Source: Mesorhizobium sp. WSM3626 (GTDB taxonomy: Bacteria > Pseudomonadota > Alphaproteobacteria > Rhizobiales > Rhizobiaceae). From it: a DNA stretch of 64,000 nt. A program made the translations under genes and the position numbers. The stretch spans positions 20,386 through 84,385 of the forward strand of contig NZ_AZUY01000023.1 of the NCBI RefSeq assembly GCF_000513935.1. Direction: 5' to 3'. Shown piece after piece: positions 56,400 through 64,000 of this stretch; position 1 is the stretch's first letter; each line of letters starts with the position of its first letter. The notes beneath the pieces were generated by a model. That model searched no databases and had not been told where the DNA came from. It saw nothing but the letters and a program-made list of their open reading frames with translations.

Positions 56400-56505
56400 G
56401 CTTACAGCATGTCGCGGCGAATAGGATTCGCCCGACCTGCTGTAAGCTTTTGATTTTATGCATGTCGTTGTCCCGGAACCGAGGACACTTCCGGGCGACA
56501 TGCAT
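56400..56505. repeat. RIME1-like double palindrome
   Basis: Two inverted repeats in tandem. First: GCTTACAGCA at 56400-56409 pairs with TGCTGTAAGC at 56438-56447. Second: ATGCATGTCG at 56458-56467 pairs with CGACATGCAT at 56496-56505, with CCCGGAA/TTCCGGG extending the inner stem. A two-palindrome element of about 106 bp is the form of rhizobial intergenic mosaic element RIME1. Its right edge touches the GST stop codon. Confidence 0.8.
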
Positions 56506-57101
56506 TAGGCCGGAACCACGGACTTCAGCTCCGGGAATCTTCCGTCGAAACGCGCCGCCCAGCGGGTCAACCGGCCACGGCCCTTTTCCCATTTGCCGGC
56601 GAAACGCAGCGAGAGGTAGCCGAGGCAGGCACGCAACGCCAACTGACCGGCCGTGATCTTCTTCGGCAGTTTTGGCGGATTGGCATTGAGCAGGTCGAGT
56701 GCTGCCGTGATCTTCGCCCACTGGCGGTCGAGCCAGGGCTGATAGACCATCTCTTCGGGGCGGGTGCGGCGCTCATAGACCATCGACAGCGCGCAATCGC
56801 AGATACCGTCGGCCAGCGCCTCCAGTACTTCCGCTTCCAGACGCCTGTCGGGATTGCGTGGAAACAACGCGTTCTTCGAAATCCGGTTGAGGTGCTGCGT
56901 GATGGCGCGGCTGTCGTGAATCGGACGGCCATCGTCGAGCACCAGCACCGGGATCTTGCCGAGCGGATTGGCGCCGATCAGTTCGGCGGGCCTGTCCTCG
57001 GTTCTGACCGGCACCTCCTCGAGAGCGATCCCGGCATAGGCCGCGGCCATCCTTACCTTGGAACTGTAGGGAGAGGCGGACGCGTAGAGCAGCTTCGGCA
57101 T
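56505..57101 (-). CDS. Glutathione S-transferase family protein
   Basis: 198 residues from MPKLLYASASPYSSKVRM. N-domain SPYSSKVRMAAAYAGIALEEVPV and NPLGKIPVLVLDDGRPIHDSRAI (cis-Pro and Ser glutathione site), then the helical C-domain with CDCALSMVYERRTRPEE. Substrate unknown. The stop codon TAA overlaps the last base of the RIME-like repeat, so the element inserted right at the gene end. Confidence 0.88.
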   Translation of the reverse strand: MPKLLYASASPYSSKVRMAAAYAGIALEEVPVRTEDRPAELIGANPLGKIPVLVLDDGRPIHDSRAITQHLNRISKNALFPRNPDRRLEAEVLEALADGICDCALSMVYERRTRPEEMVYQPWLDRQWAKITAALDLLNANPPKLPKKITAGQLALRACLGYLSLRFAGKWEKGRGRLTRWAARFDGRFPELKSVVPA

Positions 57102-57536
57102 GATCGGTTTCCTGTTTGCGACCGTCCAGTGTTGACCGGACAAACTCTTGCGATCAATCGCCAGAGTGCAAAAAACCAGCGACCAGAAACCCGCCGCGGT
57201 TTCCGTCCTGGCATCACGACAAACTGAACCGGCACAATAGGAAGTCAGCAGGCCACGACAGCAAGCCCCCGGGTTTAAACCCCGCGTTCACACGTCACAG
57301 GAGCCCATACTTCACAGGCGCCAAAGCGTCGCGCCGAGAACCTTCGCCAACCACCGCGAGGGCGAAAGAGAGTCGGGCGAGCGAGGCAGCCAACCGGCGC
57401 CTCGCTTTGCTTGCCCCTCGGCCCCTTCCCGATGCTCAGTCCCGAGGGCTGAACCCGTTGCCGAATATGCTCCGATCCAGAGCGTCAGAGCGTCCTTGCC
57501 GCATCCCGAAGGACACGCGACGCCCCAACGATCCGT
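57102..57536. other. 435-bp intergenic stretch without a gene
   Basis: Only long overlapping frames of GC-skewed DNA with no ribosome sites. The downstream portion may carry the 3' untranslated end of the histone-like gene. Nothing else seen. Confidence 0.4.
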
Positions 57537-58019
57537 CTACTTCTTGCCCGGAGCCTTCGCCTTCGCGGGCGCTGCCTTTGCCTTCGGCGCCGCGGCTTTC
57601 TTCACCGCCGGCTTGGTCGCGGCGGCGGCTGCCTTCGCAGCTGGCTTGGCCGCCGGCTTCTTGGCCGGTGCCGCTTTCGCTACCGGCTTTGCCGCGGCCT
57701 TGGCGGGAGCCGCCTTCTTCGCTGCGGGTTTGGCTGCGGGTTTGGCCGCCGCCTTGGCCGCAGGCTTCTTGGCCGGTGCCGCTTTCGCTGCCGGCTTCGC
57801 CGCGGCTTTCGCGGGCGCCGCCTTCTTCATTGCCGGCTTCGCGACGGCCTTTGCCGCTGCCGCAGGCTTCTTCGCCGGTGCCTTGGCCGCGGCGGCCTTC
57901 GGCTTGGCGGCAGGCGCTGCTTTCTTCACTGCCGTTGCGGCCTTCGCCGCGACTGCTTTTGCGGGTGCTTTCTTTGCCGGTGCCTTGGATGCCGGCGCTT
58001 TAGATGACTGCTTAGCCAT
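57537..58019 (-). CDS. Histone H1-like Lys/Ala/Pro-rich protein
   Basis: 160 residues from MAKQSSKAPASKAPAKKAP. Composition is almost only Ala, Lys and Pro with repeats AKKPAAK and AKPAAK, very basic. It has no folded domain. Such proteins bind DNA non-specifically and condense nucleoids. At DNA level, two 66-bp copies, 57655-57720 and 57763-57828, differ at only a few bases, showing internal duplication. AT-rich DNA upstream contains the promoter. Confidence 0.8.
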   Translation of the reverse strand: MAKQSSKAPASKAPAKKAPAKAVAAKAATAVKKAAPAAKPKAAAAKAPAKKPAAAAKAVAKPAMKKAAPAKAAAKPAAKAAPAKKPAAKAAAKPAAKPAAKKAAPAKAAAKPVAKAAPAKKPAAKPAAKAAAAATKPAVKKAAAPKAKAAPAKAKAPGKK

Positions 58020-58571
58020 GTCATGCCCCTTCACGTTATGCCGATGGCCGTGAATGACCCCGGCGCGCAATGCATATCTGACTCGCGTCTCGCTAGCCAG
58101 CGAAGCAATGGTATGATTTTCTCAACTTAAATTTTGGTTGCGATCGACACACAATCACACTCATCACCGGAAAAATCCGCCGTTGATCTTCCGGCGGCGC
58201 CAGCAATTTGACACCGGCATTCCCGATGCGAGTTCGCCATGAAGCTCCAAAGATCAGCGAGCAACTTCACGCATGATCTTCGGTCATGAATATCATCACT
58301 TGCCGTCTCATCGAGGCGATCATCTTTTGCAAGCGAGCGGTCCATGCGGATCACGAGCGCGATGCGACACCCGATCTGAAGATCACCTTGTCAAGCATGT
58401 TGCGAGCATCTGTTTTCTGATTGACAGAATACTCTGTATGGCAGAGTATTCTGTCAGGGGATGTTATCGCGCCTTTGATTTCGGCCGTGCAAAGGCAAGG
58501 GACACACCGCTGGCAGGGATTGCCGGGTTACGCGGCGACAGCCCGAGGCTTTGCCGCATTGGAGCTTATTG
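58020..58571. promoter_or_regulatory. 552-bp regulatory region between divergent genes
   Basis: AT-rich in its left half, without a supported gene. It holds the promoter of the histone-like gene (near 58080-58140) and, at right, the palindrome listed at 58422-58456 before the winged-helix regulator. Confidence 0.5.
58422..58456 (+). promoter_or_regulatory. Perfect 35-bp inverted repeat with two CAGA-N4-TCTG sites
   Basis: TGACAGAATACTCTG (58422-58436), tatgg, CAGAGTATTCTGTCA (58442-58456): a perfect 15-bp inverted repeat. Each arm contains its own 12-bp palindrome of the form CAGA-N4-TCTG. It is 115 bp before the winged-helix regulator ATG. Likely tandem operator for that regulator. Confidence 0.75.
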
Positions 58572-58883
58572 ATGAGCGCCGATGACATTATCCACCAGAG
58601 TACGCGGCTCAGGATCATGGCCGTCCTGAACACGCTGGAAAGGCGCGAGGCGCTTGAGTTCACCCAGTTGAAGGCCATGATCGAGACCACCGACGGCAAT
58701 CTCGGGGCACATCTCGATACGCTGGCCAGAGCTGGCTATGCCGACATTGAAAAGCTCTTTGTCGGACGTCGGCCGCAGACACGGATCAGAGCCACGACGG
58801 CCGGGCGGCGGGCCTTTCGCGGTCACATTGCCTTTCTTCGCAAGATCATCGATCAGGCCGAGGCAACGCAGCGCAGAAAATAG
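58572..58883 (+). CDS. Winged-helix transcriptional regulator (HTH_27-like)
   Basis: 103 residues. STRLRIMAVLNTLERREALEFTQLKAMIETTDGNLGAHLDTLARAGY is a winged-helix fold with the TDGNLGAHL recognition helix typical of PF13601/DUF2087-like small regulators. Basic C-terminus GRRPQTRIRATTAGRRAF. GGAGC sits before the ATG at 58572. A perfect palindrome upstream is probably its operator. No partner gene is adjacent. Confidence 0.85.
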   Translation: MSADDIIHQSTRLRIMAVLNTLERREALEFTQLKAMIETTDGNLGAHLDTLARAGYADIEKLFVGRRPQTRIRATTAGRRAFRGHIAFLRKIIDQAEATQRRK

Positions 58884-59002
58884 CCCTACGGCGAGCGAAC
58901 GCCTTTGAGCGGTTCACCGTCTCATGATACGGCGAGCCGCCCGTCCGACAATTTTTCCATGGCGGCGGAATCGCCGCGTGCCGGCAGGCGTGTGGGTCTT
59001 CA

Positions 59003-59839
59003 TCACGGCTGATAGCCGAGAAAAATGGCGCCGAGCGCGACGACGGCGCAGGCGCTGACTCGCCGGGGCGTCAGCGTCTCGCCGAGAAACAACCGACCGA
59101 TGAAGGCCGCGAAGACGACGCTGGTCTCACGTATCGCGGTGATCGGACCGGCAGGCCCGAGCGCGAAGGCCGCCACCACCACGCCATAGGCCAAAAGCGC
59201 GAACAGGCCGCCGCCCAGCGCCTTCCAGGTTTCCGGTGCCCGTGCATCGACAGCGAGCCTGCCGCGACAGGCGACGAAGGTCGCCGGCAGCAGTGCGCCA
59301 TAGGCCAGCAGGACCCAGGCGGTGTAGGCGCCGACATTGCCCGCCGCACGAACGCCGATCGCATCGACCATCGCATAGGCGGCGATGATTGCCCCCGTTG
59401 CCAGCGCATAGAGGATAGATGTCGTGGTGGCTCTTCCTCGCCCAAGCGAAAGAGCCATGATGCCGCAGCCGACCAGGGCAACGCCCACGGTCTCCAGAGC
59501 GGTGAGATGCTGGCCGGCCAGCAGGAACCCGCCGAGCGTGACGAGCAGAGGCACGCTGCCGCGAACAATCGGGTAGACCTGTCCCAGTTCGCCATATCTG
59601 TAGGCGGCCACCAGAAACACGCTGTAGCCGACCTGCAGGCAGGCCGAGAGCCCGACATAGGGCCAGGCGGGCGTCGCCGGAAAGCCATTGAAGATTGCAA
59701 GGGGAATGGCAAGCGCCGTGCTGGAGAAGCTCATGACGGTGACGGTCCACAATCTGTCGGCACCCGTTCGCAGGAAGGCGTTCCAGCTTGCGTGCAGAAT
59801 CGCCGCGAACAGCGCGAGCCCGATGACCAGCGGGCTCAT
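59003..59839 (-). CDS. EamA/DMT-family transporter
   Basis: 278 residues with about ten membrane segments; GSVPLLVTLGGFLLAGQHLT and ETSVVFAAFIGRLFLGETLTPRR are the ends of the two EamA repeats. It probably exports a metabolite or xenobiotic. The start overlaps the TetR stop by 4 bp (ATGA), so it is the effector gene of that regulator. Confidence 0.87.
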   Translation of the reverse strand: MSPLVIGLALFAAILHASWNAFLRTGADRLWTVTVMSFSSTALAIPLAIFNGFPATPAWPYVGLSACLQVGYSVFLVAAYRYGELGQVYPIVRGSVPLLVTLGGFLLAGQHLTALETVGVALVGCGIMALSLGRGRATTTSILYALATGAIIAAYAMVDAIGVRAAGNVGAYTAWVLLAYGALLPATFVACRGRLAVDARAPETWKALGGGLFALLAYGVVVAAFALGPAGPITAIRETSVVFAAFIGRLFLGETLTPRRVSACAVVALGAIFLGYQP

Positions 59840-60417
59840 TGCGGCCCGCGCGAGGCGGCGATGATGTCCAGGGCAGCCTTGCGGGCGTCGCGGATAGCGG
59901 TGTCTCCCTGCCCCATGTGCGCCATCAGGGTCGCACCTTCGATCAGCATCAACAGGGTCGTCGCCGCACTCTCGGCCCGCCCGCGCGGCATCATCTGCTC
60001 GAGGATCGACTGCAGGCGCTGCCTGAGGCTATTCTTCTGCCTGGCGACAGCCTTGAACACCGGATGCTGGGGATCGCCGAACTCGGCCAAGGCATGGGCA
60101 AACAGGCAACCATGAAAATCCGGTCTGCGGAACCAGCGGCCATGCCAGTCGAAGATCTTCGCGATTTTCTGCTCCGGCGTGGTCCCCTCCCTGGCGAGCC
60201 GGTCGAGCTGATCGTCAAAACGCCTGGCGCGATAGTCGAGCACCTCGACGATCAGCTCGTCCTTGCTGGGGAAATGGCGATACATCGTCATCTTGGCCAC
60301 GTCCGCCTCGGCGATGATACGGTCGATGCCGGTGGAATGGAAACCGGCGCGCTTGAACAGCGCATAGGCCGTTTCGACGACATGCTGGCGTTTGTCGGAA
60401 GCAGGTGACGGTGTCAT
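59836..60417 (-). CDS. TetR-family transcriptional regulator
   Basis: 193 residues. N-terminal HTH: KRQHVVETAYALFKRAGFHSTGIDRIIAEADVAKMTMYRHFPSKDEL (about 9-55). The ligand domain includes a Cys (FHGCLFAHA). It likely represses itself and the EamA gene. The 8-bp palindrome 60433-60450 lies 15 bp upstream of its start. Confidence 0.92.
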   Translation of the reverse strand: MTPSPASDKRQHVVETAYALFKRAGFHSTGIDRIIAEADVAKMTMYRHFPSKDELIVEVLDYRARRFDDQLDRLAREGTTPEQKIAKIFDWHGRWFRRPDFHGCLFAHALAEFGDPQHPVFKAVARQKNSLRQRLQSILEQMMPRGRAESAATTLLMLIEGATLMAHMGQGDTAIRDARKAALDIIAASRGPQ

Positions 60418-60432
60418 GCGCTAACCAGGTGA

Positions 60433-60450
60433 TGAGACAGGTCTGTCTCA
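60433..60450 (-). promoter_or_regulatory. TetR operator (8-bp inverted repeat)
   Basis: TGAGACAG-gt-CTGTCTCA, perfect, just upstream of the tetR-eamA operon. Confidence 0.8.
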
Positions 60451-60551
60451 CAGTGCAACGGAATGCATCACCTGTCAACGCAGGACATCAAAGCGCCCGC
60501 GACCCCTTCAGGCCGCAGGCGCGAAAAAAGATCGGGAAAGAAGAGACGCGT

Positions 60552-61004
60552 TCAGCGCAGGACGCGGCAGCGGCCGTTATAGACCATCCAGCGATCGAAG
60601 CCCGAGACGCAGAACTCGACATTGTCGCCGATCGAGGCAAAGCCCTGGCCTTCCTCGATCAGATAGAAGATCGACCGGTCCCGGCCATCCGACAGGCTGA
60701 CGGTTGCCCGGCAATAGTGACGGCCAATCGGCCATTCCTCGCTCGCCTGCTCATAGCGGTGCTGGCGAATGTCGCGAAAATCGGTGATGGCGACCTCGGG
60801 CAGATGCGGCACGTGATGCACCTGGTAGGAGAACCGATGCGTGATCTTGCTCAGCACCCATGTCTCCCCACAGACGCTGCCATCGTCCTCGGAATAGACG
60901 GCAAGGTCAGCCGCATGGACCGCCTGGGTGATACCGAGAGGCGCGGCAAGGGGCGTGCAGAGCGAAATCAGGGCAGCAAGTGCGGATTTGGCGAAGCGAG
61001 TCAT
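60552..61004 (-). CDS. Hypothetical secreted protein with four cysteines
   Basis: 150 residues with a signal peptide ending near AVHAAD (about 32). The mature protein has four Cys (VCGET, HYCRA, EFCVSG, GRCRV), spaced for two disulfides. A RHYCRATVSLSDGRDRSIFYLIEEG core suggests a beta-rich domain of unknown function. The window gives no partner. Confidence 0.65.
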   Translation of the reverse strand: MTRFAKSALAALISLCTPLAAPLGITQAVHAADLAVYSEDDGSVCGETWVLSKITHRFSYQVHHVPHLPEVAITDFRDIRQHRYEQASEEWPIGRHYCRATVSLSDGRDRSIFYLIEEGQGFASIGDNVEFCVSGFDRWMVYNGRCRVLR

Positions 61005-61188
61005 GGCAGCCTCTCAAGGTCGGTTGCGCGCACTGTGCGGATTCGCTCGACGGCGGTCAAGCGGTTGCCGAAACAATGGTTTCCAGAAACCGGCGCGGGC
61101 AGTTGCTGTAAGCAGCAACCCGCGGGTAACGGCGAAGTTCCCTGCGGGCGGATCATGCGGTCGCACGGGGCGCGGCAATCAAATCCAG

Positions 61189-62055
61189 CTATACCGGCGG
61201 CGGGGCCTGCTCGCCGGCCAGCCATTCCATCGACCAATGCGCCGGCTTTTCCACGGCGAGCAATTTGTGCAGTGCCGGCAATATGGTTCGCAGTTCGCCT
61301 TCCAGCATGAAGGGCGGATTGACCACCACCATGCCGGTGCCATCGAGGCTGGGTTCCGAAGAGGCCGGCCTGATCTCGAATTCTATGTCGAGGATTTTCG
61401 GGATGCCGGATTGCTTCAGCGCTTTCCTGAAGGCGATGATCGGCTTGCGGTTCTTGATCGGATACCACAGCGCGTAGATGCCGTTGGGCCAGCGCCTGTG
61501 CGCCTTCACCAGCCCCTCGACGAGGCGGCCGAACTCGCCCTCTTCCTCGAAAGGCGGATCGATGAGCACCAAGCCGCGCTTTTCCTTCGGCGGCAGGTGC
61601 GCCCCAAGCGCAAGCCAGCCATCAAGTTCCATCACCTTTGTCTGGAAATCGCCGGCGAATTCCGCCTTCAGCTTCGCGGCGTCTTTCGGATGCAGTTCGA
61701 TCGCCGACAACCGGTCCTGCTTGCGCAGGAGATTGCGCGCGAGCAGCGGCGAGCCCGGATATTTCTTCACGCCGCCCTCGGGATTGAGCGAGCGCACCGC
61801 CGCCAGATAGGGCGCCAGCAGCGCCGCCGCCTTCGCGTCGAACGAGGCATCGATCAGCCTGCCGATGCCGCCCTGCCACTCACCGGTCTTTTGCGCTTCG
61901 AGTGACGACAGGTCGTAGCGGCCAATGCCGGCATGGGTGTCCACGACACGAAACGCCTTGTCCTTCTGCTTCAGATAATCGAGCAGGCGCGTCAGCACGA
62001 CATGCTTGACGACATCGGCAAAATTGCCGGCATGGTAGGCGTGGCGGTAGTTCAT
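61189..62055 (-). CDS. rlmJ: 23S rRNA (adenine(2030)-N(6))-methyltransferase
   Basis: 288 residues. MNYRHAYHAGNFADVVKHVVL is the N-terminus of RlmJ, followed by VDTHAGIGRYDL (SAM) and the catalytic GLVLIDPPFEEEGEF (NPPF-like DPPF) near 165. It methylates A2030 of 23S rRNA. Its start overlaps the next upstream gene by 4 bp. Confidence 0.94.
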   Translation of the reverse strand: MNYRHAYHAGNFADVVKHVVLTRLLDYLKQKDKAFRVVDTHAGIGRYDLSSLEAQKTGEWQGGIGRLIDASFDAKAAALLAPYLAAVRSLNPEGGVKKYPGSPLLARNLLRKQDRLSAIELHPKDAAKLKAEFAGDFQTKVMELDGWLALGAHLPPKEKRGLVLIDPPFEEEGEFGRLVEGLVKAHRRWPNGIYALWYPIKNRKPIIAFRKALKQSGIPKILDIEFEIRPASSEPSLDGTGMVVVNPPFMLEGELRTILPALHKLLAVEKPAHWSMEWLAGEQAPPPV

Positions 62056-62663
62056 GTGGGACCCCTGCCCCAGCGTGGCGGCGGCGGTTGCGAGTTCGGA
62101 TTTTCTGGCCGGCCGCCACCGGAACGCAGGGATAGCAGGAAGCCGATCAAGCCGACCGCCATTAGCGAAAAGCCTATCGGCCGCGCGCGGGCGTCGATCT
62201 CGCCGACGCCGGAACGCAAGACAAGGTCGACCGCTCGCATCGGTATGTCCTCGGCATCGCCCGGGCCGACTGTGAAGAGGTAAGCGCCAGGGCTGACAGT
62301 GGCGATCAGGCCGGCCTCGTCGCGAAAGATCTTGTCGGGCAGTTGCGGGCTGGCCTGCCGCGGATTGTCCACATGGTTGAACTGCAGCGTCGAGGCAAGC
62401 ACAGTGCGGCCATTGGTGGCCGCGGTCAGCGTCAATACCGTGCGCTGCTGCGAAACGATGCGCTCGGCCCTGGCGGTCAGGTCGACCAGCACCCGCACCG
62501 GCGCATCGCGATCTTTGAGCGATACGGTCAACGGCGTGAACCGGCCCTGCTCATAGACTCGCCAGGTGCCGATTTCGCGACCGGAAAAATTGGTCATCGC
62601 CCAGGGGTAGATGAGACCGATGCCGGTGCCGGAGAGCAGGATCAGGACAAACAGAAAGCGCAT
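62052..62663 (-). CDS. Hypothetical membrane protein
   Basis: 203 residues. Membrane segments at residues 3-23 and about 165-183; the periplasmic portion carries a beta-rich domain (LTVSLKDRDAPVRVLVDLTARAE). Pro-rich basic C-terminus. Its 3' end overlaps the rlmJ start by 4 bp. Family not recognised. Confidence 0.7.
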   Translation of the reverse strand: MRFLFVLILLSGTGIGLIYPWAMTNFSGREIGTWRVYEQGRFTPLTVSLKDRDAPVRVLVDLTARAERIVSQQRTVLTLTAATNGRTVLASTLQFNHVDNPRQASPQLPDKIFRDEAGLIATVSPGAYLFTVGPGDAEDIPMRAVDLVLRSGVGEIDARARPIGFSLMAVGLIGFLLSLRSGGGRPENPNSQPPPPRWGRGPT

Positions 62664-62681
62664 CGAAAACCTTGGCTATTT

Positions 62682-63374
62682 CTACTTCTGCTCGCTATGG
62701 CTGCCGCCTTGCGCGGACCTGTCCAGGGTAGCAGTGCGGATCCGCTCCATCTCGTCCAGAAGCATCTCCAGGCCAAGATCGAAGGTTTTGTCGAATTCAG
62801 CGGTGCCGAAGTAGCGTCCCGCGGTGGTGATGTTGGGGAAATCGCGCTCAAGCTGCTCGCGGCCGACCGTTGTGACCGCCGACGGGCCCTTTGAGTAACC
62901 GGCGGTCTCGTCGAGCACCGCCCCCGACAGATAGTACCCCACCGCACGGAACAGCCTTGCGGCCATTTCTTGATCGAAGCCGCCGTCATTGAACAAACCT
63001 ACGATGTTGTCGATATAGGCAAGGCAAATGGGCGAATTCATCCGGTAGCTGAGAAAATAGCTCGCGAAGGCCGGATGCTCGCGACCGATACTCCGATAAT
63101 CCAATACCACCATGCGCATCCTCTGGCGCCATGGCAGATCCGGATCCGGCATCTTCAACGGACCAATCAGCCTGTCGACCAGCGCCTCAAAGAGATGCGC
63201 CTGCGAGGGGAAGTGATGATAAATGCTCATTGCCTCGCAACCAAGTGCGGCCGCCAGCTTGCGCATCGAAAAGCCGGCAAGCCCTTCCCTCTCGATCACC
63301 TCGAAAGCCGCGTCCTCGATCATCTCGCGCGACAGACGTCCGCGCGCTCTCTTTTTCTTGATTGATTGATCCAT
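62682..63374 (-). CDS. TetR-family transcriptional regulator
   Basis: 230 residues from MDQSIKKKRARGR. HTH with EREGLAGFSMRKLAAALGCEAMSIYHHFPSQ (about 30-60) and a TetR C-domain. It is divergent from the secreted AhpD-like gene, across operators 63390-63402 and 63420-63434. It probably controls both units. Confidence 0.92.
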   Translation of the reverse strand: MDQSIKKKRARGRLSREMIEDAAFEVIEREGLAGFSMRKLAAALGCEAMSIYHHFPSQAHLFEALVDRLIGPLKMPDPDLPWRQRMRMVVLDYRSIGREHPAFASYFLSYRMNSPICLAYIDNIVGLFNDGGFDQEMAARLFRAVGYYLSGAVLDETAGYSKGPSAVTTVGREQLERDFPNITTAGRYFGTAEFDKTFDLGLEMLLDEMERIRTATLDRSAQGGSHSEQK

Positions 63375-63389
63375 TGCGCCGCTTGACAA

Positions 63390-63434
63390 CTTACAGTGTA
63401 AGGTTCATTTTCACCGTTACCTTACATCGTAAGG
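63390..63434. promoter_or_regulatory. Two TetR-type operators
   Basis: CTTACA-g-TGTAAG at 63390-63402 and CCTTAC-atc-GTAAGG at 63420-63434. Centres are 31 bp apart, about three helical turns, so both may bind on one face. They lie in the 85-bp gap between the divergent genes. Confidence 0.75.
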
Positions 63435-63459
63435 CTAACAAAGACCAGAGGAGAAAACC

Positions 63460-63930
63460 ATGTCGTACCATCGCGTCGTCAAATCCGTGCAGTCTTCATC
63501 CAAGCATGTGTTCCTGTTCGCCGCCGCAGCCTGCGTGCTGTCGCTCGGCACCGCGCCGGGCCACGCCGACGACTATGACGCAACCCTCAAGGACATACAG
63601 TCGACCATGGGCGGTGTACCGAGCTTTGTGAAGCAGTTTCCCAAAACCGGTCTGCCTGGTGCCTGGGCCGAGGTCAAGGCCATCGAACTCAGCGACAAGA
63701 CGGTGCTGCCGCCCAAGGTCAAATCACTGATCTCCCTGGCCGTGGCGGCACAGATTCCTTGCACCTACTGCATCTGGTCGGACACGCAGGACGCCAAGCG
63801 CGCCGGCGCAACCGACGAGGAGATCCAGGAAGCCGTGGCGATGGCGGCGCTGACGCGCCACTGGAGCACCATCTTCAACGGCATGCAGGTCGATTTCGAT
63901 ACATTCAAGAAGGAAATGGGCGGGCAGTAA
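63460..63930 (+). CDS. Secreted carboxymuconolactone decarboxylase/AhpD-like protein
   Basis: 156 residues. N-terminal signal peptide (about 1-36, ending HADD). The AhpD-type active site Cys-x2-Cys is in AAQIPCTYCIWSDTQDAKRAG (about 98-118), and GATDEEIQEAVAMAALTRHWST is the family helix. The redox disulfide suggests peroxidase or thiol activity in the periplasm, unusual for a mostly cytosolic family. ATG 63460 is preceded by GAGGAG. The stop lies in a 34-bp tandem repeat. Confidence 0.88.
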   Translation: MSYHRVVKSVQSSSKHVFLFAAAACVLSLGTAPGHADDYDATLKDIQSTMGGVPSFVKQFPKTGLPGAWAEVKAIELSDKTVLPPKVKSLISLAVAAQIPCTYCIWSDTQDAKRAGATDEEIQEAVAMAALTRHWSTIFNGMQVDFDTFKKEMGGQ

Positions 63931-64000
63931 GCCCGCCGGCAAGAAGGAAATGGGCGGGCAGTAAGCCCGCCGGCAAGAAGGAAATGGGCGGGCAGTAAGC
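63906..64000 (+). repeat. 34-bp tandem repeat at the window edge
   Basis: A 34-bp unit beginning CAAGAAGGAAATGGGCGGGC occurs at 63906-63939, 63940-63973 and 63974-64000 (third copy cut by the end of the window). Copy 1 holds the last codons (KKEMGGQ) and the stop of the AhpD-like gene. Each unit contains GGCGGGC-agtaa-GCCCGCC, a hairpin that could terminate transcription. Confidence 0.9.

Noticed and set aside
58438..58572. 44-codon frame starting inside the 35-bp palindrome and ending at the regulator ATG
   Set aside because: No ribosome site, the start lies in the operator loop, and the peptide shows no features.

Overview
The window reads as a piece of chromosome from a GC-rich alphaproteobacterium of the order Rhizobiales, most likely Mesorhizobium or a close relative. 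The reasons are an aapJQMP-type amino-acid ABC operon divergent from metC, a MucR/Ros regulator, zf-CHCC and NDUFS4-like small proteins, HdaA, three tandem copies of the small DUF680-type secreted protein that I know mainly from Mesorhizobium, an Omp25/RopB-type porin, and intergenic palindromes of the rhizobial RIME type. The species assignment is an inference; no rRNA gene is present.

Layout: 0-2.4 kb holds the end of a divergent gene, a zf-CHCC protein, an FAD monooxygenase and a DUF2459 protein. 2.4-9.9 kb holds the aap operon (minus strand), divergent metC, and an HPP/CBS membrane protein. 9.9-11.6 kb is an ECF sigma factor with a DUF4142-cupredoxin operon; both transcription units carry the same two-block promoter with identical spacing. 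11.6-16.7 kb holds an anion transporter, a glycosyltransferase, a diguanylate cyclase, tRNA-Arg, the NDUFS4-like subunit and tRNA-Pro. 17-22.1 kb has hdaA, an AI-2E transporter and a CDP-alcohol transferase (minus) divergent from purM-purN-sixA. 22.1-23.1 kb is the DUF680 triplet. 23.6-28.6 kb is a TctD/TctE-type two-component system convergent with an SsuABC-like ABC importer. 28.7-31.9 kb carries dapB and a UvrD-type helicase.

32-40.6 kb is the accessory-looking part. It contains a 46-residue lipoprotein and a minus-strand catabolic operon that is decaying: dpaL is cut by a nonsense codon, the next gene is reduced to 72 codons by an internal deletion, and only the last amidohydrolase is intact. 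A divergent Lrp-type regulator and an FMO/YUCCA-like monooxygenase follow, then an agmatinase-type enzyme, a molybdopterin oxidoreductase, and a HigB/HigA-type toxin-antitoxin pair whose toxin gene is frameshifted. 40.6-50 kb has an ABC-F ATPase, MucR, a DMT exporter, an Fe(II)/2OG oxygenase divergent from a LysR regulator across a CtrA-like box, GNAT, DinB, GST, DUF2934, ndk and a methyltransferase. 50.1-55.3 kb is the conserved block SDR-uvrC-pgsA-moaD-moaE plus a YbaY/META protein. 55.7-64 kb holds the porin, a RIME-like repeat, a GST, a histone-H1-like protein, a winged-helix regulator behind a perfect 35-bp palindrome, two TetR systems with visible operators, rlmJ, and a secreted AhpD-like protein whose 3' end is tandemly repeated at the window edge.

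No CRISPR array, prophage, insertion sequence or rRNA operon was seen. The most informative signals are the matched ECF promoters, the eroding dpaL operon, the broken toxin with intact antitoxin, the DUF680 triplet and the palindromic operators.
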